Below, piece after piece: positions 11,903 through 20,542 of a stretch of 64,000 nt of DNA (the first letter of the stretch is position 1; each line of letters begins with the position of its first letter). The DNA is from Brevundimonas sp. A19_0 (GTDB lineage: Bacteria; Pseudomonadota; Alphaproteobacteria; Caulobacterales; Caulobacteraceae). The DNA is taken from the NCBI RefSeq assembly GCF_017744255.1, contig NZ_JAGHQP010000009.1, forward strand, positions 36,895 through 100,894, read 5' to 3'. Made by a program: the position numbers and the translations under genes. Under the pieces are notes generated by a model. It was not told the DNA's origin, made no database searches, and was given only the letters and a program-made list of their open reading frames with translations.

Positions 11903-12710
11903 GCGGATCGATATGGGGGCTGAGGGCGACTTCTGGAAAGCCGGTCCGGGCGCGCGTGTCCAGTCCCTCGCGCGGTCGGTGGGGCGCGGTCTGGCCGATC
12001 TGATCCTGCCCCCGCCCGAGGCGCCGGGCCCCGCCGGCCGTATCGGGGCCGCCCTGTCGCCGCTCGAATGGTCGCGCATCACCTTTCTGGAGGACCCGGT
12101 CTGTGACGGCTGCGGGGCCCCTTTCACCGTCGATTCCGGCGACTTTGGCGAGGGTCGGTGCGCGCCCTGTCTCTCCCATCCCATGGCCTTCGGACGGGCG
12201 CGGGCCGCCTGTCTGTACGACGACGGGTCGCGTCCGCTGATCCTGCGCTTCAAACATGCCGACGATCAGCCGCTGGCGCCGCTGTTCGCCCGCTGGCTGT
12301 CCCGCGCCGCCCGCCCCCTGCTGGAGCAGGCGGACGCCGTGGTGCCCGTGCCGCTCCACCGTTCCCGGCTGCTGGCCCGCCGCTTCAACCAGGCCGCCGA
12401 GATCGCCCGCCCGCTGGCCAGGGCCGAACGGCTCGACTACCTGCCCGACGCCCTCGTGCGGCGCACCCGCACTGCCTCCCAGGGCGGACTGGGCTTCCGC
12501 AGGCGCCACCAGAATGTGAAGGGCGTGTTCTCGGTGCCGGACACCCGCCGCGCGCGCCTGCGAGGGCGGCATATCCTGCTGGTCGATGATGTGCTGACCA
12601 CCGGCGCCACCGCCGAGGCCTGTGCCAAGGCCTTGCTGGACGCCGGAGCCCGCGCCGTCGATCTTGCGGTGGTCGCCCGGGTGCAGAGTGCGCGCACCAT
12701 GCCTAGATAG
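11901..12710 (+). CDS. comF: ComF-family phosphoribosyltransferase-like protein
   Basis: A 269-residue ComF homologue. A zinc-ribbon-like N-terminal part has CDGC and CAPC pairs (about residues 72-95). The C-terminal PRTase-like domain carries VVPVPLHRSRLLARRFNQ and the PRPP loop HILLVDDVLTTGATA. ComF is needed for DNA uptake in competent bacteria, but in alphaproteobacteria the role is less clear. I took ATG 11901; an ATG at 11913 is also possible. The first choice places its start codon across that of the divergent methyltransferase. grxC follows after 59 bp. Confidence 0.85.
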   Translation: MRIDMGAEGDFWKAGPGARVQSLARSVGRGLADLILPPPEAPGPAGRIGAALSPLEWSRITFLEDPVCDGCGAPFTVDSGDFGEGRCAPCLSHPMAFGRARAACLYDDGSRPLILRFKHADDQPLAPLFARWLSRAARPLLEQADAVVPVPLHRSRLLARRFNQAAEIARPLARAERLDYLPDALVRRTRTASQGGLGFRRRHQNVKGVFSVPDTRRARLRGRHILLVDDVLTTGATAEACAKALLDAGARAVDLAVVARVQSARTMPR

Positions 12711-12769
12711 GGAACGAACCGCCCGTCCGGGGGCTCATCCCCCATCTGCAACCAACGGAGTAACCACCA

Positions 12770-13027
12770 GTGTCCGACGTCGTCCTCTATACCAAGCCGG
12801 GCTGCCCCTACTGCATCTCGGCCATGATGCTGCTGAAGAAGAAGGGCGTGGACTATCAGGAGATCGTCGCCTCCAACGACCCCCAGCTGAAGGCCGAAAT
12901 GACGGCCAAGTCGGGCGGCCGCGCGACCTTCCCGCAGATATTCATCGGCGAGCGCCACGTCGGCGGCTCGGACGACCTGCACGCCCTCGACGCCCGGGGC
13001 GAGCTGGACAAACTGCTCGAGGCCTGA
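12770..13027 (+). CDS. grxC: Glutaredoxin 3
   Basis: An 85-residue glutaredoxin with the dithiol active site CPYC in YTKPGCPYCISA, the TFPQIFIGERHVGGSDDL glutathione-binding segment (cis-proline), and a C-terminal helix. It reduces disulfides and glutathione mixed disulfides in the cytoplasm. The start is a GTG preceded by ACGGAG. It is followed 9 bp later by a nitrilase-family gene and a DUF1178 gene, a grouping common in alphaproteobacteria and suggestive of glutathione metabolite repair. Confidence 0.93.
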   Translation: MSDVVLYTKPGCPYCISAMMLLKKKGVDYQEIVASNDPQLKAEMTAKSGGRATFPQIFIGERHVGGSDDLHALDARGELDKLLEA

Positions 13028-13036
13028 CGCTCCTCC

Positions 13037-13885
13037 ATGGCCGACACGCTCGACATCGCCCTGGTCCAGACCCGCACGCCGGCGACCAGCCAGGGCGGTC
13101 TGGACCATGTCGCGCCCCTGATCCGGCAGGCCGCGTCCGGCGGGGCGCAACTGGTGCTGACGCCCGAGGCCACCAACCGGCTGGAGCGTCGCCCCGAGGG
13201 GCGGGCCTCCCTCGCCCCCGAGGACGCGGACGTCGCCGTCTCGGGCCTGCGGGGCCTCGCCCGTGAGCTGGGCATCTGGCTTCAGGTCGGATCGGTCATG
13301 GTCCGGGCGGAGGAAGATGACGCCGGTCGCGCCGCCAACCGCGCCCTGTTGATCGACCCCGAGAGCCGCATCACGGCCCGATACGACAAGCTGCACGTCT
13401 TCGACGTCGACCTCGACACCGGCGAAAGCTGGCGCGAAAGCAAGGCCGTGCGCCCCGGCGACCGCGCCGTCGTGGCCGACACCCCCTGGGGCGGGCTGGG
13501 CCTTTCCATCTGCTACGATGTGCGCTTCCCCCAGCTCTATCGCGACCTTGCCAGGGCCCGGCCCGACGTCCGCCTGATCGCCATTCCGGCCGCCTTCACC
13601 GTGCCGACCGGCGAGGCCCACTGGCAGACCCTGCTTCGGACCCGCGCCATCGAGACCGGCGCCTTCGTCCTGGCCGCGGCCCAGGGCGGCACCCATGAGG
13701 ACGGGCGCGCCACCTGGGGCCGGTCCACCGTCGTCGATCCCTGGGGCAGGGTCATCGCCACCCTCGATCATGACCAGCCCGGCGTGCTGCATGCCCGGCT
13801 TGACCTTGAGGCCGTCGATCGGGCAAGGCGCGCCATCCCGTCCCTGACCCACGATCGCCCCTTCCGCTCCGCATCCGACGCATGA
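13037..13885 (+). CDS. Carbon-nitrogen hydrolase (nitrilase superfamily, Nit-type amidase)
   Basis: A 282-residue amidase with the catalytic triad visible: Glu in LVLTPEATN, Lys in ARYDKLHVFD, Cys in LSICYDVRFPQLYR. The sequence pattern fits the Nit1/YbeM branch, whose known reaction is hydrolysis of deaminated glutathione. Placement next to grxC agrees with that role, though this is an inference. The stop overlaps the start of the DUF1178 gene (ATGA). Confidence 0.85.
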   Translation: MADTLDIALVQTRTPATSQGGLDHVAPLIRQAASGGAQLVLTPEATNRLERRPEGRASLAPEDADVAVSGLRGLARELGIWLQVGSVMVRAEEDDAGRAANRALLIDPESRITARYDKLHVFDVDLDTGESWRESKAVRPGDRAVVADTPWGGLGLSICYDVRFPQLYRDLARARPDVRLIAIPAAFTVPTGEAHWQTLLRTRAIETGAFVLAAAQGGTHEDGRATWGRSTVVDPWGRVIATLDHDQPGVLHARLDLEAVDRARRAIPSLTHDRPFRSASDA

Positions 13886-14307
13886 TCCGCTACGCCCTGA
13901 CCTGTGCGGCCGACCATCCGTTCGAGGCCTGGTTCTCGAGCTCCTTGGACTATGACGATCAGGCCGCCCGTGGCCTCGTGGAATGCCCCTTCTGCGGGTC
14001 GCGCGAGGTGTCGAAACAGATCATGGCGCCCGCCGTCGCCGGCACGAAGAAGCGCGACAGTACGGGCGCCCCCCTCCAGACCCTGATGTCCGATATGGCC
14101 CGCAAGGTCCGCGCCCATGTCGAGGCCAATTTCGACTATGTCGGCGACACCTTCGCCCGCGAGGCCCGTGCCATCCACGAGGGCACGTCCGAGCAGCGCG
14201 AAATCTATGGCGAGGCCACCGCCGACGAGGTCCGGGCGCTCAAGGAGGACGGCATCCCCTGCGCGCCCCTTCCGGCCGCGCCCCCCGATCCGTCAAAGGC
14301 GCACTAG
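13882..14307 (+). CDS. DUF1178 family protein
   Basis: A 141-residue protein with the DUF1178 signature MIRYALTCAADHPFEAWFSSSLDYDDQ and a rubredoxin-like zinc knuckle (Cys8 of LTC, then CPFCGS). The C-terminal half has HEGTSEQREIYGEATADEVRALKEDGIP. Its function is unknown. It is translationally coupled to the nitrilase gene by an ATGA overlap and shares its conserved neighbourhood with grxC. Confidence 0.85.
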   Translation: MIRYALTCAADHPFEAWFSSSLDYDDQAARGLVECPFCGSREVSKQIMAPAVAGTKKRDSTGAPLQTLMSDMARKVRAHVEANFDYVGDTFAREARAIHEGTSEQREIYGEATADEVRALKEDGIPCAPLPAAPPDPSKAH

Positions 14308-14310
14308 GCC

Positions 14311-15123
14311 ATGGACGGGGGGGAGCGTTATCACGAGTTCGACCCGCCCGAGGCGCTCAGGCCATGGGTGCGCAAGGTCTGGACCTATGCCTGCCCGAAC
14401 CCCAGCCGCACGATCCAGAGGATCGCCCCCGACGGCTGTCCCGAACTGATCCTCGATCTCGGCGACCCCTATGAGGAGGCCGACGCGGACGGCGCGTTCC
14501 ACCTCCAGTCCCGCGCCCTGTTCGCGGGCCAGATGACCCGGCCCATCGCCATTCGCCCGACCGGACCGGTCGAGATGGTCGGTCTGCGCTTCCAGCCCGA
14601 TGGCGCCCGCGACTGGCTGGGGCAGTCCCTGCGCACGGCAACCGACCAGCGTCTGGACATGACCGATCGTCTGCGGGACCTCTCGCCGCCCGCCGGTGAT
14701 CCCGAGGGGCAGGCCCGACAGATGATCGACTGGATGGCCGGCCAGCGCCGGGACGACTGGTCCGTCGACCCGCTTGTCCGGGCCGAGATCGAGGCCCTTC
14801 ACGCGGAGCAGCCCTCGCCGCCCCGCGACGCCTCGGCCCGCCGGGCCCTGCAGCGGCGCTTTCTGGACCGGGTGGGCATCGCGCCCCGCACCCTGAGGGC
14901 CGTCGTCCGCTTCCGGCGCGTCTTCGACCACGCCATGTCCGACGAGGCCGAAGGCTGGCTCTCGGCCGGGCTGGACGCCGGCTATTTCGACCAGCCCCAG
15001 CTGGCCCGTGAATTCCGTCGCTTCCTCGGCTGCACCGCGACCGAATGGGCCCGCGAACAGGTCGAACTGGCCCGGGCCATCGCGTCGCAAACCTACAAGC
15101 CGGGCGTACCCGAGCCGTCCTAG
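14311..15123 (+). CDS. AraC-family transcriptional regulator
   Basis: A 270-residue protein. The N-terminal half (YHEFDPPEALRPWVRKVWTY...CPELILDL) matches the DUF6597-type sensor domain. The C-terminal part (about 175-260) has an AraC helix-turn-helix: ARRALQRRFLDRVGIAPRTLRAVVRFRRVF, then AGLDAGYFDQPQLAREFRRFLGCTATEW. The ligand and targets are unknown. It starts 3 bp after the DUF1178 stop, and the next gene, for a small secreted protein, starts 29 bp after its end, so an operon is likely. Confidence 0.85.
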   Translation: MDGGERYHEFDPPEALRPWVRKVWTYACPNPSRTIQRIAPDGCPELILDLGDPYEEADADGAFHLQSRALFAGQMTRPIAIRPTGPVEMVGLRFQPDGARDWLGQSLRTATDQRLDMTDRLRDLSPPAGDPEGQARQMIDWMAGQRRDDWSVDPLVRAEIEALHAEQPSPPRDASARRALQRRFLDRVGIAPRTLRAVVRFRRVFDHAMSDEAEGWLSAGLDAGYFDQPQLAREFRRFLGCTATEWAREQVELARAIASQTYKPGVPEPS

Positions 15124-15152
15124 AACGAAGGCCTCTGGAACGGAGCTCTTCG

Positions 15153-15629
15153 ATGTATCTGCTGCCTGCCCTCGCCGCCGCATTCCTTGCGAGCACCACC
15201 CCCGATCAGGATCCCGTGACCCTGCCCGATCTCTCCTGGATGAGCGGCTACTGGCTGGACTGTTCAGACGGGCGCGAGGCCTCTGAAACCTGGAGCGACC
15301 CGCGCGGCGGCCTGATGGTCGGTCAGTCCCTCAGCGTTTCGGCCTCGGGAAGACCCGGATTTGAGCTGGCCTATATCGCCGTCCTGCCTGCAGGCCCGGC
15401 CATGGTCGTCCTGCCGTCCGGACAACAGCAGACGACCTTTGCGATGAGCGATCACGGCGAGGACTATGTCGTCTTCTCGAATGCCGAAAACGACTTCCCC
15501 ACCCATATTCGTTACGAGCGCGACGGCGACGGGCTCAGGGCCCGCATCGACGGCGAGATTTCAGGGGCACCGCGCAGCGTTGAGTGGCGCTTCGACGCCG
15601 CGCCCCTCAACGCCCGATGCCCGACCTAG
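15153..15629 (+). CDS. Secreted DUF6265-like protein
   Basis: A 158-residue protein with a short signal peptide (MYLLPALAAAFLASTTP) and then LPDLSWMSGYWLDCSDGREASETWSDPRGGLMVGQS, the hallmark of DUF6265-type proteins (a lipocalin-like beta barrel). Its function is unknown. The ATG at 15153 follows CGGAG. It ends in a CTAG shared with the stop of the small convergent lipoprotein. Confidence 0.7.
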   Translation: MYLLPALAAAFLASTTPDQDPVTLPDLSWMSGYWLDCSDGREASETWSDPRGGLMVGQSLSVSASGRPGFELAYIAVLPAGPAMVVLPSGQQQTTFAMSDHGEDYVVFSNAENDFPTHIRYERDGDGLRARIDGEISGAPRSVEWRFDAAPLNARCPT

Positions 15630-15838
15630 TCGCGGGTCCAGCCGTGCCCGGCCATGCAGGTCTCGAAGGCCCTGCTGTTCACATCGGCGGTCTGGCGGCA
15701 CTGGTCGCGCGCCTCGTCGAACGGGGTGGCGGCCGTGGCCTTCCAGCCGTCCTCATGGGTCGCGTCGATGATGGTCACACAGGCCGAGGTGGCCAGGCCG
15801 GCGGCGATCAGGGTGGCGGTCAGGAACAGGCGTTTCAT
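15626..15838 (-). CDS. Small lipoprotein of unknown function
   Basis: A 70-residue predicted lipoprotein. The start at 15838 gives a clean signal peptide, MKRLFLTATLIAAGLATSAC, with the lipobox Cys at residue 20. The mature part of about 50 residues contains two Cys (ARDQCRQTADVNSRAFETCMAGHGW), which may form a disulfide. The upstream open frame lacks a signal-like start. I do not recognise the family. Confidence 0.7.
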   Translation of the reverse strand: MKRLFLTATLIAAGLATSACVTIIDATHEDGWKATAATPFDEARDQCRQTADVNSRAFETCMAGHGWTRD

Positions 15839-15934
15839 GGGGTATCTCCGGTAAAGCTTGGACCTCACCTGTACCCCCCGCCCCCGGCGCATTCCCGTTA
15901 CAAGTCTGAAATCTGGATGAATTCGCGGTAAGCT

Positions 15935-16726
15935 TCAGGCCCGCTCAGCGATCATCATATAGTTGATGTCGACATCATCGCTTTCCGAGAAACGTCCGGT
16001 CAGCGGATCATAGGTCACGCCATAGGGACCACGGGCGGCGATGCCGGGCGCGGCCTCCAGCCAGTCCCGCAGGGTCTCGGGCTTGAGGAACTGGCGCCAG
16101 TCGTGGGTGCCCGGCGGCACCCAGCGCAGCACATATTCCGCCGCGACCTTGCCGAGGGCCAGAGACTTCAGCGTCTTGTTGAGCGTCGCCACGATCATCA
16201 TCCCGCCCGGCGCGACCAGGGCGGCGGTGTCGCGCAGATAGGCGGCCGGATCGGCGACGTGCTCGACCACCTCCATGTTCAGCACCACGTCGAACGGGGG
16301 CTCGCCTTCGGCCATCAGTCCCTCGGCGGTGCCGTGCCGGAAGTCGATCTCCAGACCCTGCGCCTCGGCATGCATGCGCGCCGTGCCGATGTTGCGCTCC
16401 GAGGCATCGACCGCCGTGACCTGAAAGCCCAGCCGCGTCATGGGCTCGGAAAGCAGTCCGCCGCCGCAGCCGATATCCAGAAGCTTCAGCCCCTCGAACG
16501 GACGTCGCGCCGCGCCGTCGCGACCGAACCGCGCCAGGGCCTCGCGCCGGATGAAGCCCAGCCGAACGGGATTGAAGCGATGCAGCGGTGCAAAGGGCCC
16601 TCTCGGGTCCCACCATTCCTCGGCAAGCGCCGAAAATCGCGCCACATCCGCCGGATCGACGCTTGAGGTCCGCTCCGGACCGGTTTTCGGTTTGCGCGGC
16701 TCGGCCGTGTCGTTAGAAGCGCCCAT
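15935..16726 (-). CDS. ubiG: Bifunctional ubiquinone O-methyltransferase UbiG
   Basis: A 263-residue UbiG, catalysing both O-methylations of ubiquinone synthesis. Diagnostic segments are [29 protein letters not shown], the SAM loop [15 protein letters not shown], and [13 protein letters not shown]. The N-terminus has a short charged extension. It diverges from lysC; the starts are 54 bp apart, so the promoters must overlap. Confidence 0.94.
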   Translation of the reverse strand: MGASNDTAEPRKPKTGPERTSSVDPADVARFSALAEEWWDPRGPFAPLHRFNPVRLGFIRREALARFGRDGAARRPFEGLKLLDIGCGGGLLSEPMTRLGFQVTAVDASERNIGTARMHAEAQGLEIDFRHGTAEGLMAEGEPPFDVVLNMEVVEHVADPAAYLRDTAALVAPGGMMIVATLNKTLKSLALGKVAAEYVLRWVPPGTHDWRQFLKPETLRDWLEAAPGIAARGPYGVTYDPLTGRFSESDDVDINYMMIAERA

Positions 16727-16780
16727 AGGCTATGGCATGAACGCCCCCGACATCGGTTGCAAGAGAGGATCCCGGTCAGA

Positions 16781-18040
16781 ATGACGCGCCTGGTGCTGAA
16801 GTTCGGCGGGACCTCCATGGGCGACCTCGACCGGATCCGGCGCGCCGCGCGGATCGTGGCCGCGGAGTACCATGCCGGCCGGCGCGTGGCCGTGGTCGTC
16901 TCGGCCATGGCGGGCAAGACCAATGAGCTGGTGGCCTGGACCGACGGCGCCGGCCGCCCCGCCCAGGGCATCGATCCTTCCGATGATGAATACGACGCCG
17001 TGGTGGCCTCGGGCGAACAGGTGACGGCCGGCCTGCTGGCCCTGACGCTCCGCAACATGGGCCTGCGCGCCCGCAGCTGGATGGGCTGGCAGATTCCCAT
17101 CCTGACCGACGACCAGCACGGCAAGGCCCGCATCGTGGACATCCCCGGCGAGACGCTCGGCGCGGCCGTCGACAGCGGCGAGATCGCCGTGGTTCCGGGC
17201 TTCCAGGGCATGACCCGCGACGGGCGGATCACCACCCTTGGCCGGGGCGGGTCCGACACCTCGGCGGTGGCCGTGGCGGCCGCGCTCGACTGTCCGTGCG
17301 ACATCTACACCGACGTGGACGGCGTCTATACGACCGACCCCCGGATCGAGAGCCGCGCGCGCCGGATCGAGCGCATCTCCTATGAGGAAATGCTGGAGAT
17401 GGCCTCCCTGGGCGCCAAGGTGCTCCAGACCCGCTCGGTCGAACTGGCCATGGCCAAACGGGTACCCGTGCGGGTGCTCTCCAGCTTTATTGAACCCGAT
17501 GACCACGGTGTCCTGCCCGACAAGGGCGGCACCCTGATCTGCGACGAGGAAGAGATCGTGGAAAAACGTATCGTGTCCGGCGTCACCATGAGCCGCGACG
17601 AGGCCCGCATCACCCTGCTCGGCCTGGGCGACCGGACCGACGCCCCCGCCGACGTCTTCACCCGGCTGGCCGACGCCGGGGTCAATGTCGACATGATCGT
17701 CCAGAGCCAGTCGCGCACCGAGGGCGCGGTCAACCTGACCTTCACCACCGGCCGTCGTGACGCCACCCGCGCCGCGGAGCTGATGCGCGCCGCCCAGGCC
17801 GACATCGGCTTTCAGGAAATCCGCCTCGACGAGGACGTGGCCAAGGTCTCGGTCGTCGGCGTCGGCATGCGCAGCCACGCGGGTGTCGCCCAGACCATGT
17901 TCCGCGCCCTGGCCGACAAGGGCATCAAATTCCAGGCCATCTCGACCTCGGAAATCAAGATCAGCGTGCTGATCGATGCCGCCTATGCCGAGCTGGCCGT
18001 CCGCGCCCTGCATGCCGCCTATGGCCTTGAGTCGGTCTAG
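16781..18040 (+). CDS. lysC: Aspartate kinase
   Basis: A 419-residue aspartokinase, the first step of lysine, threonine and methionine synthesis. The kinase domain has KFGGTSMGD, VVVSAMAGKTNELV, FQGMTRDGRITTLGRGGSDTSAVA and DVDGVYTTDPR. Two ACT domains (about 265-410) end the protein and are where lysine/threonine feedback would act. The start at 16781 is the conserved MTRLVLKFGGTS, preceded by AGAGAGGA. An upstream in-frame start adds residues with no family counterpart. ptsP follows after 50 bp. Confidence 0.95.
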   Translation: MTRLVLKFGGTSMGDLDRIRRAARIVAAEYHAGRRVAVVVSAMAGKTNELVAWTDGAGRPAQGIDPSDDEYDAVVASGEQVTAGLLALTLRNMGLRARSWMGWQIPILTDDQHGKARIVDIPGETLGAAVDSGEIAVVPGFQGMTRDGRITTLGRGGSDTSAVAVAAALDCPCDIYTDVDGVYTTDPRIESRARRIERISYEEMLEMASLGAKVLQTRSVELAMAKRVPVRVLSSFIEPDDHGVLPDKGGTLICDEEEIVEKRIVSGVTMSRDEARITLLGLGDRTDAPADVFTRLADAGVNVDMIVQSQSRTEGAVNLTFTTGRRDATRAAELMRAAQADIGFQEIRLDEDVAKVSVVGVGMRSHAGVAQTMFRALADKGIKFQAISTSEIKISVLIDAAYAELAVRALHAAYGLESV

Positions 18041-18090
18041 GATGGGAAAATCGCCCGGACCCCCTATCTTTCGGGTCTGACGGAGGGGCC

Positions 18091-20358
18091 ATGCCGACTG
18101 CTAGCGGATTGACGACACGGGGACCGAGGAACCTGCTGCGCCAGATCCGCGAGGCTATGGCCGGCGGAGGGCCCGCCCAGGAACGCCTTGATCTGGTCGT
18201 GCGGATCATCGCCCAGACCATGGTAGCCGAGGTGTGCTCCATCTATCTGCGGCGCGCCTCGGGCGAGCTGGAGCTGTTCGCCACCCAGGGCCTGAACCGC
18301 GAAGCCGTGCACAACACCCGCCTGCGCCCCGGCGAGGGTCTGGTCGGCGAGGTGGCCCGCGTGGCCGAACCCATCAGCCTGTCGAACGCCCCCGCCCACC
18401 CCAGCTTCTCCTACCGGCCGGAAACGGGCGAAGACCCCTATCACGCCTTCCTTGGCGCCCCCCTGCTGCGCGGCGGCCGGGCCATCGGCGTGCTGGTCGT
18501 CCAGAACCAGTCCGAGCGTCGCTATGACGAGGACGAGATCGAGGACATCCAGACCATCGCCATGGTGCTGGCCGAGACGGTCGCCTCGGGCGAACTCATG
18601 GGTCTCGACGAACTGCGCGATGTCGAGGTGGCGCCCCACCGGCCCGAGCGCTTCAAGGGCCAGAAATTCTCGGACGGCCTCGCCTTCGGCCATGTGGTGC
18701 TGCACGAGGCGCCCCTGCCCCCCGAAAAGCTGCTGGCCGACGATACGGCGCTGGAAGAGATCCGCCTGGCCAAGGGGCTGGAGGCCCTCAAGGCCAATAT
18801 CGACTCCATGCTCGACGGCAGCCAGGGCCTGTCCGGCCCCTCATTCGAGGTGCTGGAAACCTACCGGATGTTCGCCGTCGACCGGGGCTGGAATCGTTCG
18901 CTGGAAGAGGCCGTTCGCTCGGGCCTGACAGCGGAGGGGGCCGTCGACCGCGTTCGCAACGAACACCGCGCCCGCTTTGCCAAGGCCCGCGACCCCTATA
19001 TCCGCGAGCGTCTGCATGACCTCGAGGATCTGGCCAACCGCCTGCTGCGCCTTCTTGCGGGGGACCGGCCGGGCGAGCGCGACCTGCCCGAGGACACCAT
19101 TCTGGTGGCCCGGAACCTCGGCCCCGCCGATCTGCTCGAATATCCGCGCGAGCGGCTGAAGGGCCTGTTGCTGGAGGAGGGCTCCGCCGCCAGCCACGCC
19201 GCCATCGTCGCCCGCGCCCTGCAGATCCCCTGCGTCGGGCGCATGGCCGGCCTGCGCGACCGCCTCAGCGAGGGCGATCTGGTCATCGCCGACGGCGAGA
19301 CGGGTGAAGCCTATCTGCGCCCCCGCCCCGATGTGCTCGAAGCCGTTCAGGCGCGTCTCGACCTGCGCAGCAAGCGCCAGGCCGAGTTCGCCCGCCTGCG
19401 CGACACCCCGGCCATCACCCTCGACGGCAAACGCATCCAGCTGCTGACCAATGCCGGGCTCGCCGTCGATCTCGACAACCTCGACCAGACCGGGGCCGAG
19501 GGCATCGGCCTGTTCCGCACCGAATTCCAGTTCATGGTGTCCGAGGAACTGCCGCGGCTGGACGCCCAGACCAACCTCTACCGCAAGGTGCTGGACACCG
19601 CCGGCGACCGTCCCGTCGTCTTCCGCACCCTCGACATCGGCGGCGACAAGGTGCTGCCCTATCTCGAGGCCGAGCGGGAGGAGAACCCGGCCCTCGGCCG
19701 TCGCGCCATCCGTCTGGGCCTGGACCGGCCCGGACTGCTGCGGCTGCAGCTGCGCGCCCTGCTGTCGGCCGCCGAGGGGCGCGAGCTGCGGGTCATGTTC
19801 CCGATGATCGCCACCGTCGACGAGTTCCGTGCCGCGCGTGAGCTGGTCGATGTCGAGTGTGCCTGGGCCCGCCGGCGGGGGCGCAGCCTGCCCGGCCTGC
19901 TGCGGGTCGGCGCCATGATCGAATGCCCGTCGCTGCTGTGGCATCTCGATGCCCTGCTGCCCCTGACCGACTTCGTCTCGGTCGGCAGCAATGACCTCTT
20001 GCAGTACATGTTCGCTGCGGACCGGACCAATCCCATGGTCTCGGACCGCTACGATCCGCTGTCGCCCCCGGCGCTCCGGGCCTTGGCCGAGATCCAGCGC
20101 AAATGCGCCGAGACCGGAACGCCCGTGTCCGTATGCGGAGAACTGGCCGGCAAGCCGCTGGAGGCCTTTGCCCTTCTGACCCTCGGCTTCACCCGCCTGT
20201 CGGCCCCGGCCGCCGGCGTCGGCCCGGTCAAGCGCATGTGCCTGTCCACCGACCTCGGTCAGGCCCAGCGCGCCATGGCCAGCCTGCTCGGCTCGTCGGC
20301 CGGCTCGATCCGCAACGAGATCGAGTCTCTGGCCCGGAAGTTGAACGTCGCCCTCTGA
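18091..20358 (+). CDS. ptsP: Phosphoenolpyruvate-protein phosphotransferase, nitrogen PTS (EI-Ntr)
   Basis: A 755-residue EI-Ntr. The N-terminal GAF domain (about 20-165: MVAEVCSIYLRRASGELELFATQGLN) is the part that senses nitrogen status through glutamine in other alphaproteobacteria. It is followed by the EI phosphohistidine segment (EEGSAASHAAIVARALQIPCVG) and the PEP-binding barrel (LFRTEFQFM, VGSNDLLQYMFAADR, SVCGELAG). It phosphorylates HPr, probably the one at 61.7 kb. The gene directly follows lysC, a conserved order in Caulobacterales and Rhizobiales. Confidence 0.94.
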   Translation: MPTASGLTTRGPRNLLRQIREAMAGGGPAQERLDLVVRIIAQTMVAEVCSIYLRRASGELELFATQGLNREAVHNTRLRPGEGLVGEVARVAEPISLSNAPAHPSFSYRPETGEDPYHAFLGAPLLRGGRAIGVLVVQNQSERRYDEDEIEDIQTIAMVLAETVASGELMGLDELRDVEVAPHRPERFKGQKFSDGLAFGHVVLHEAPLPPEKLLADDTALEEIRLAKGLEALKANIDSMLDGSQGLSGPSFEVLETYRMFAVDRGWNRSLEEAVRSGLTAEGAVDRVRNEHRARFAKARDPYIRERLHDLEDLANRLLRLLAGDRPGERDLPEDTILVARNLGPADLLEYPRERLKGLLLEEGSAASHAAIVARALQIPCVGRMAGLRDRLSEGDLVIADGETGEAYLRPRPDVLEAVQARLDLRSKRQAEFARLRDTPAITLDGKRIQLLTNAGLAVDLDNLDQTGAEGIGLFRTEFQFMVSEELPRLDAQTNLYRKVLDTAGDRPVVFRTLDIGGDKVLPYLEAEREENPALGRRAIRLGLDRPGLLRLQLRALLSAAEGRELRVMFPMIATVDEFRAARELVDVECAWARRRGRSLPGLLRVGAMIECPSLLWHLDALLPLTDFVSVGSNDLLQYMFAADRTNPMVSDRYDPLSPPALRALAEIQRKCAETGTPVSVCGELAGKPLEAFALLTLGFTRLSAPAAGVGPVKRMCLSTDLGQAQRAMASLLGSSAGSIRNEIESLARKLNVAL

Positions 20359-20542
20359 AGCGTCCCGCCCTGAAACGGTCCGGAATGCTTAACGGGACGT
20401 TGATCGGAGGGCGCCGATGGGTTATCCACAAGAGGATCGCAGACGACCTCCGGGGGGAGGCACCAGCCGTCACCCGGGTCTGCTAGGCGCTGCGTCTTGG
20501 TTGAGTACGACATCATCGATGTCGGTTGTGGGGTCGGGCCAC

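Noticed and set aside
16730..18013. Long antisense frame opposite lysC (and similar frames opposite ptsP, polA and the gene at 56.5 kb)
   Set aside because: Third-position GC bias creates them; lysC and the others have complete motifs on the real strand.
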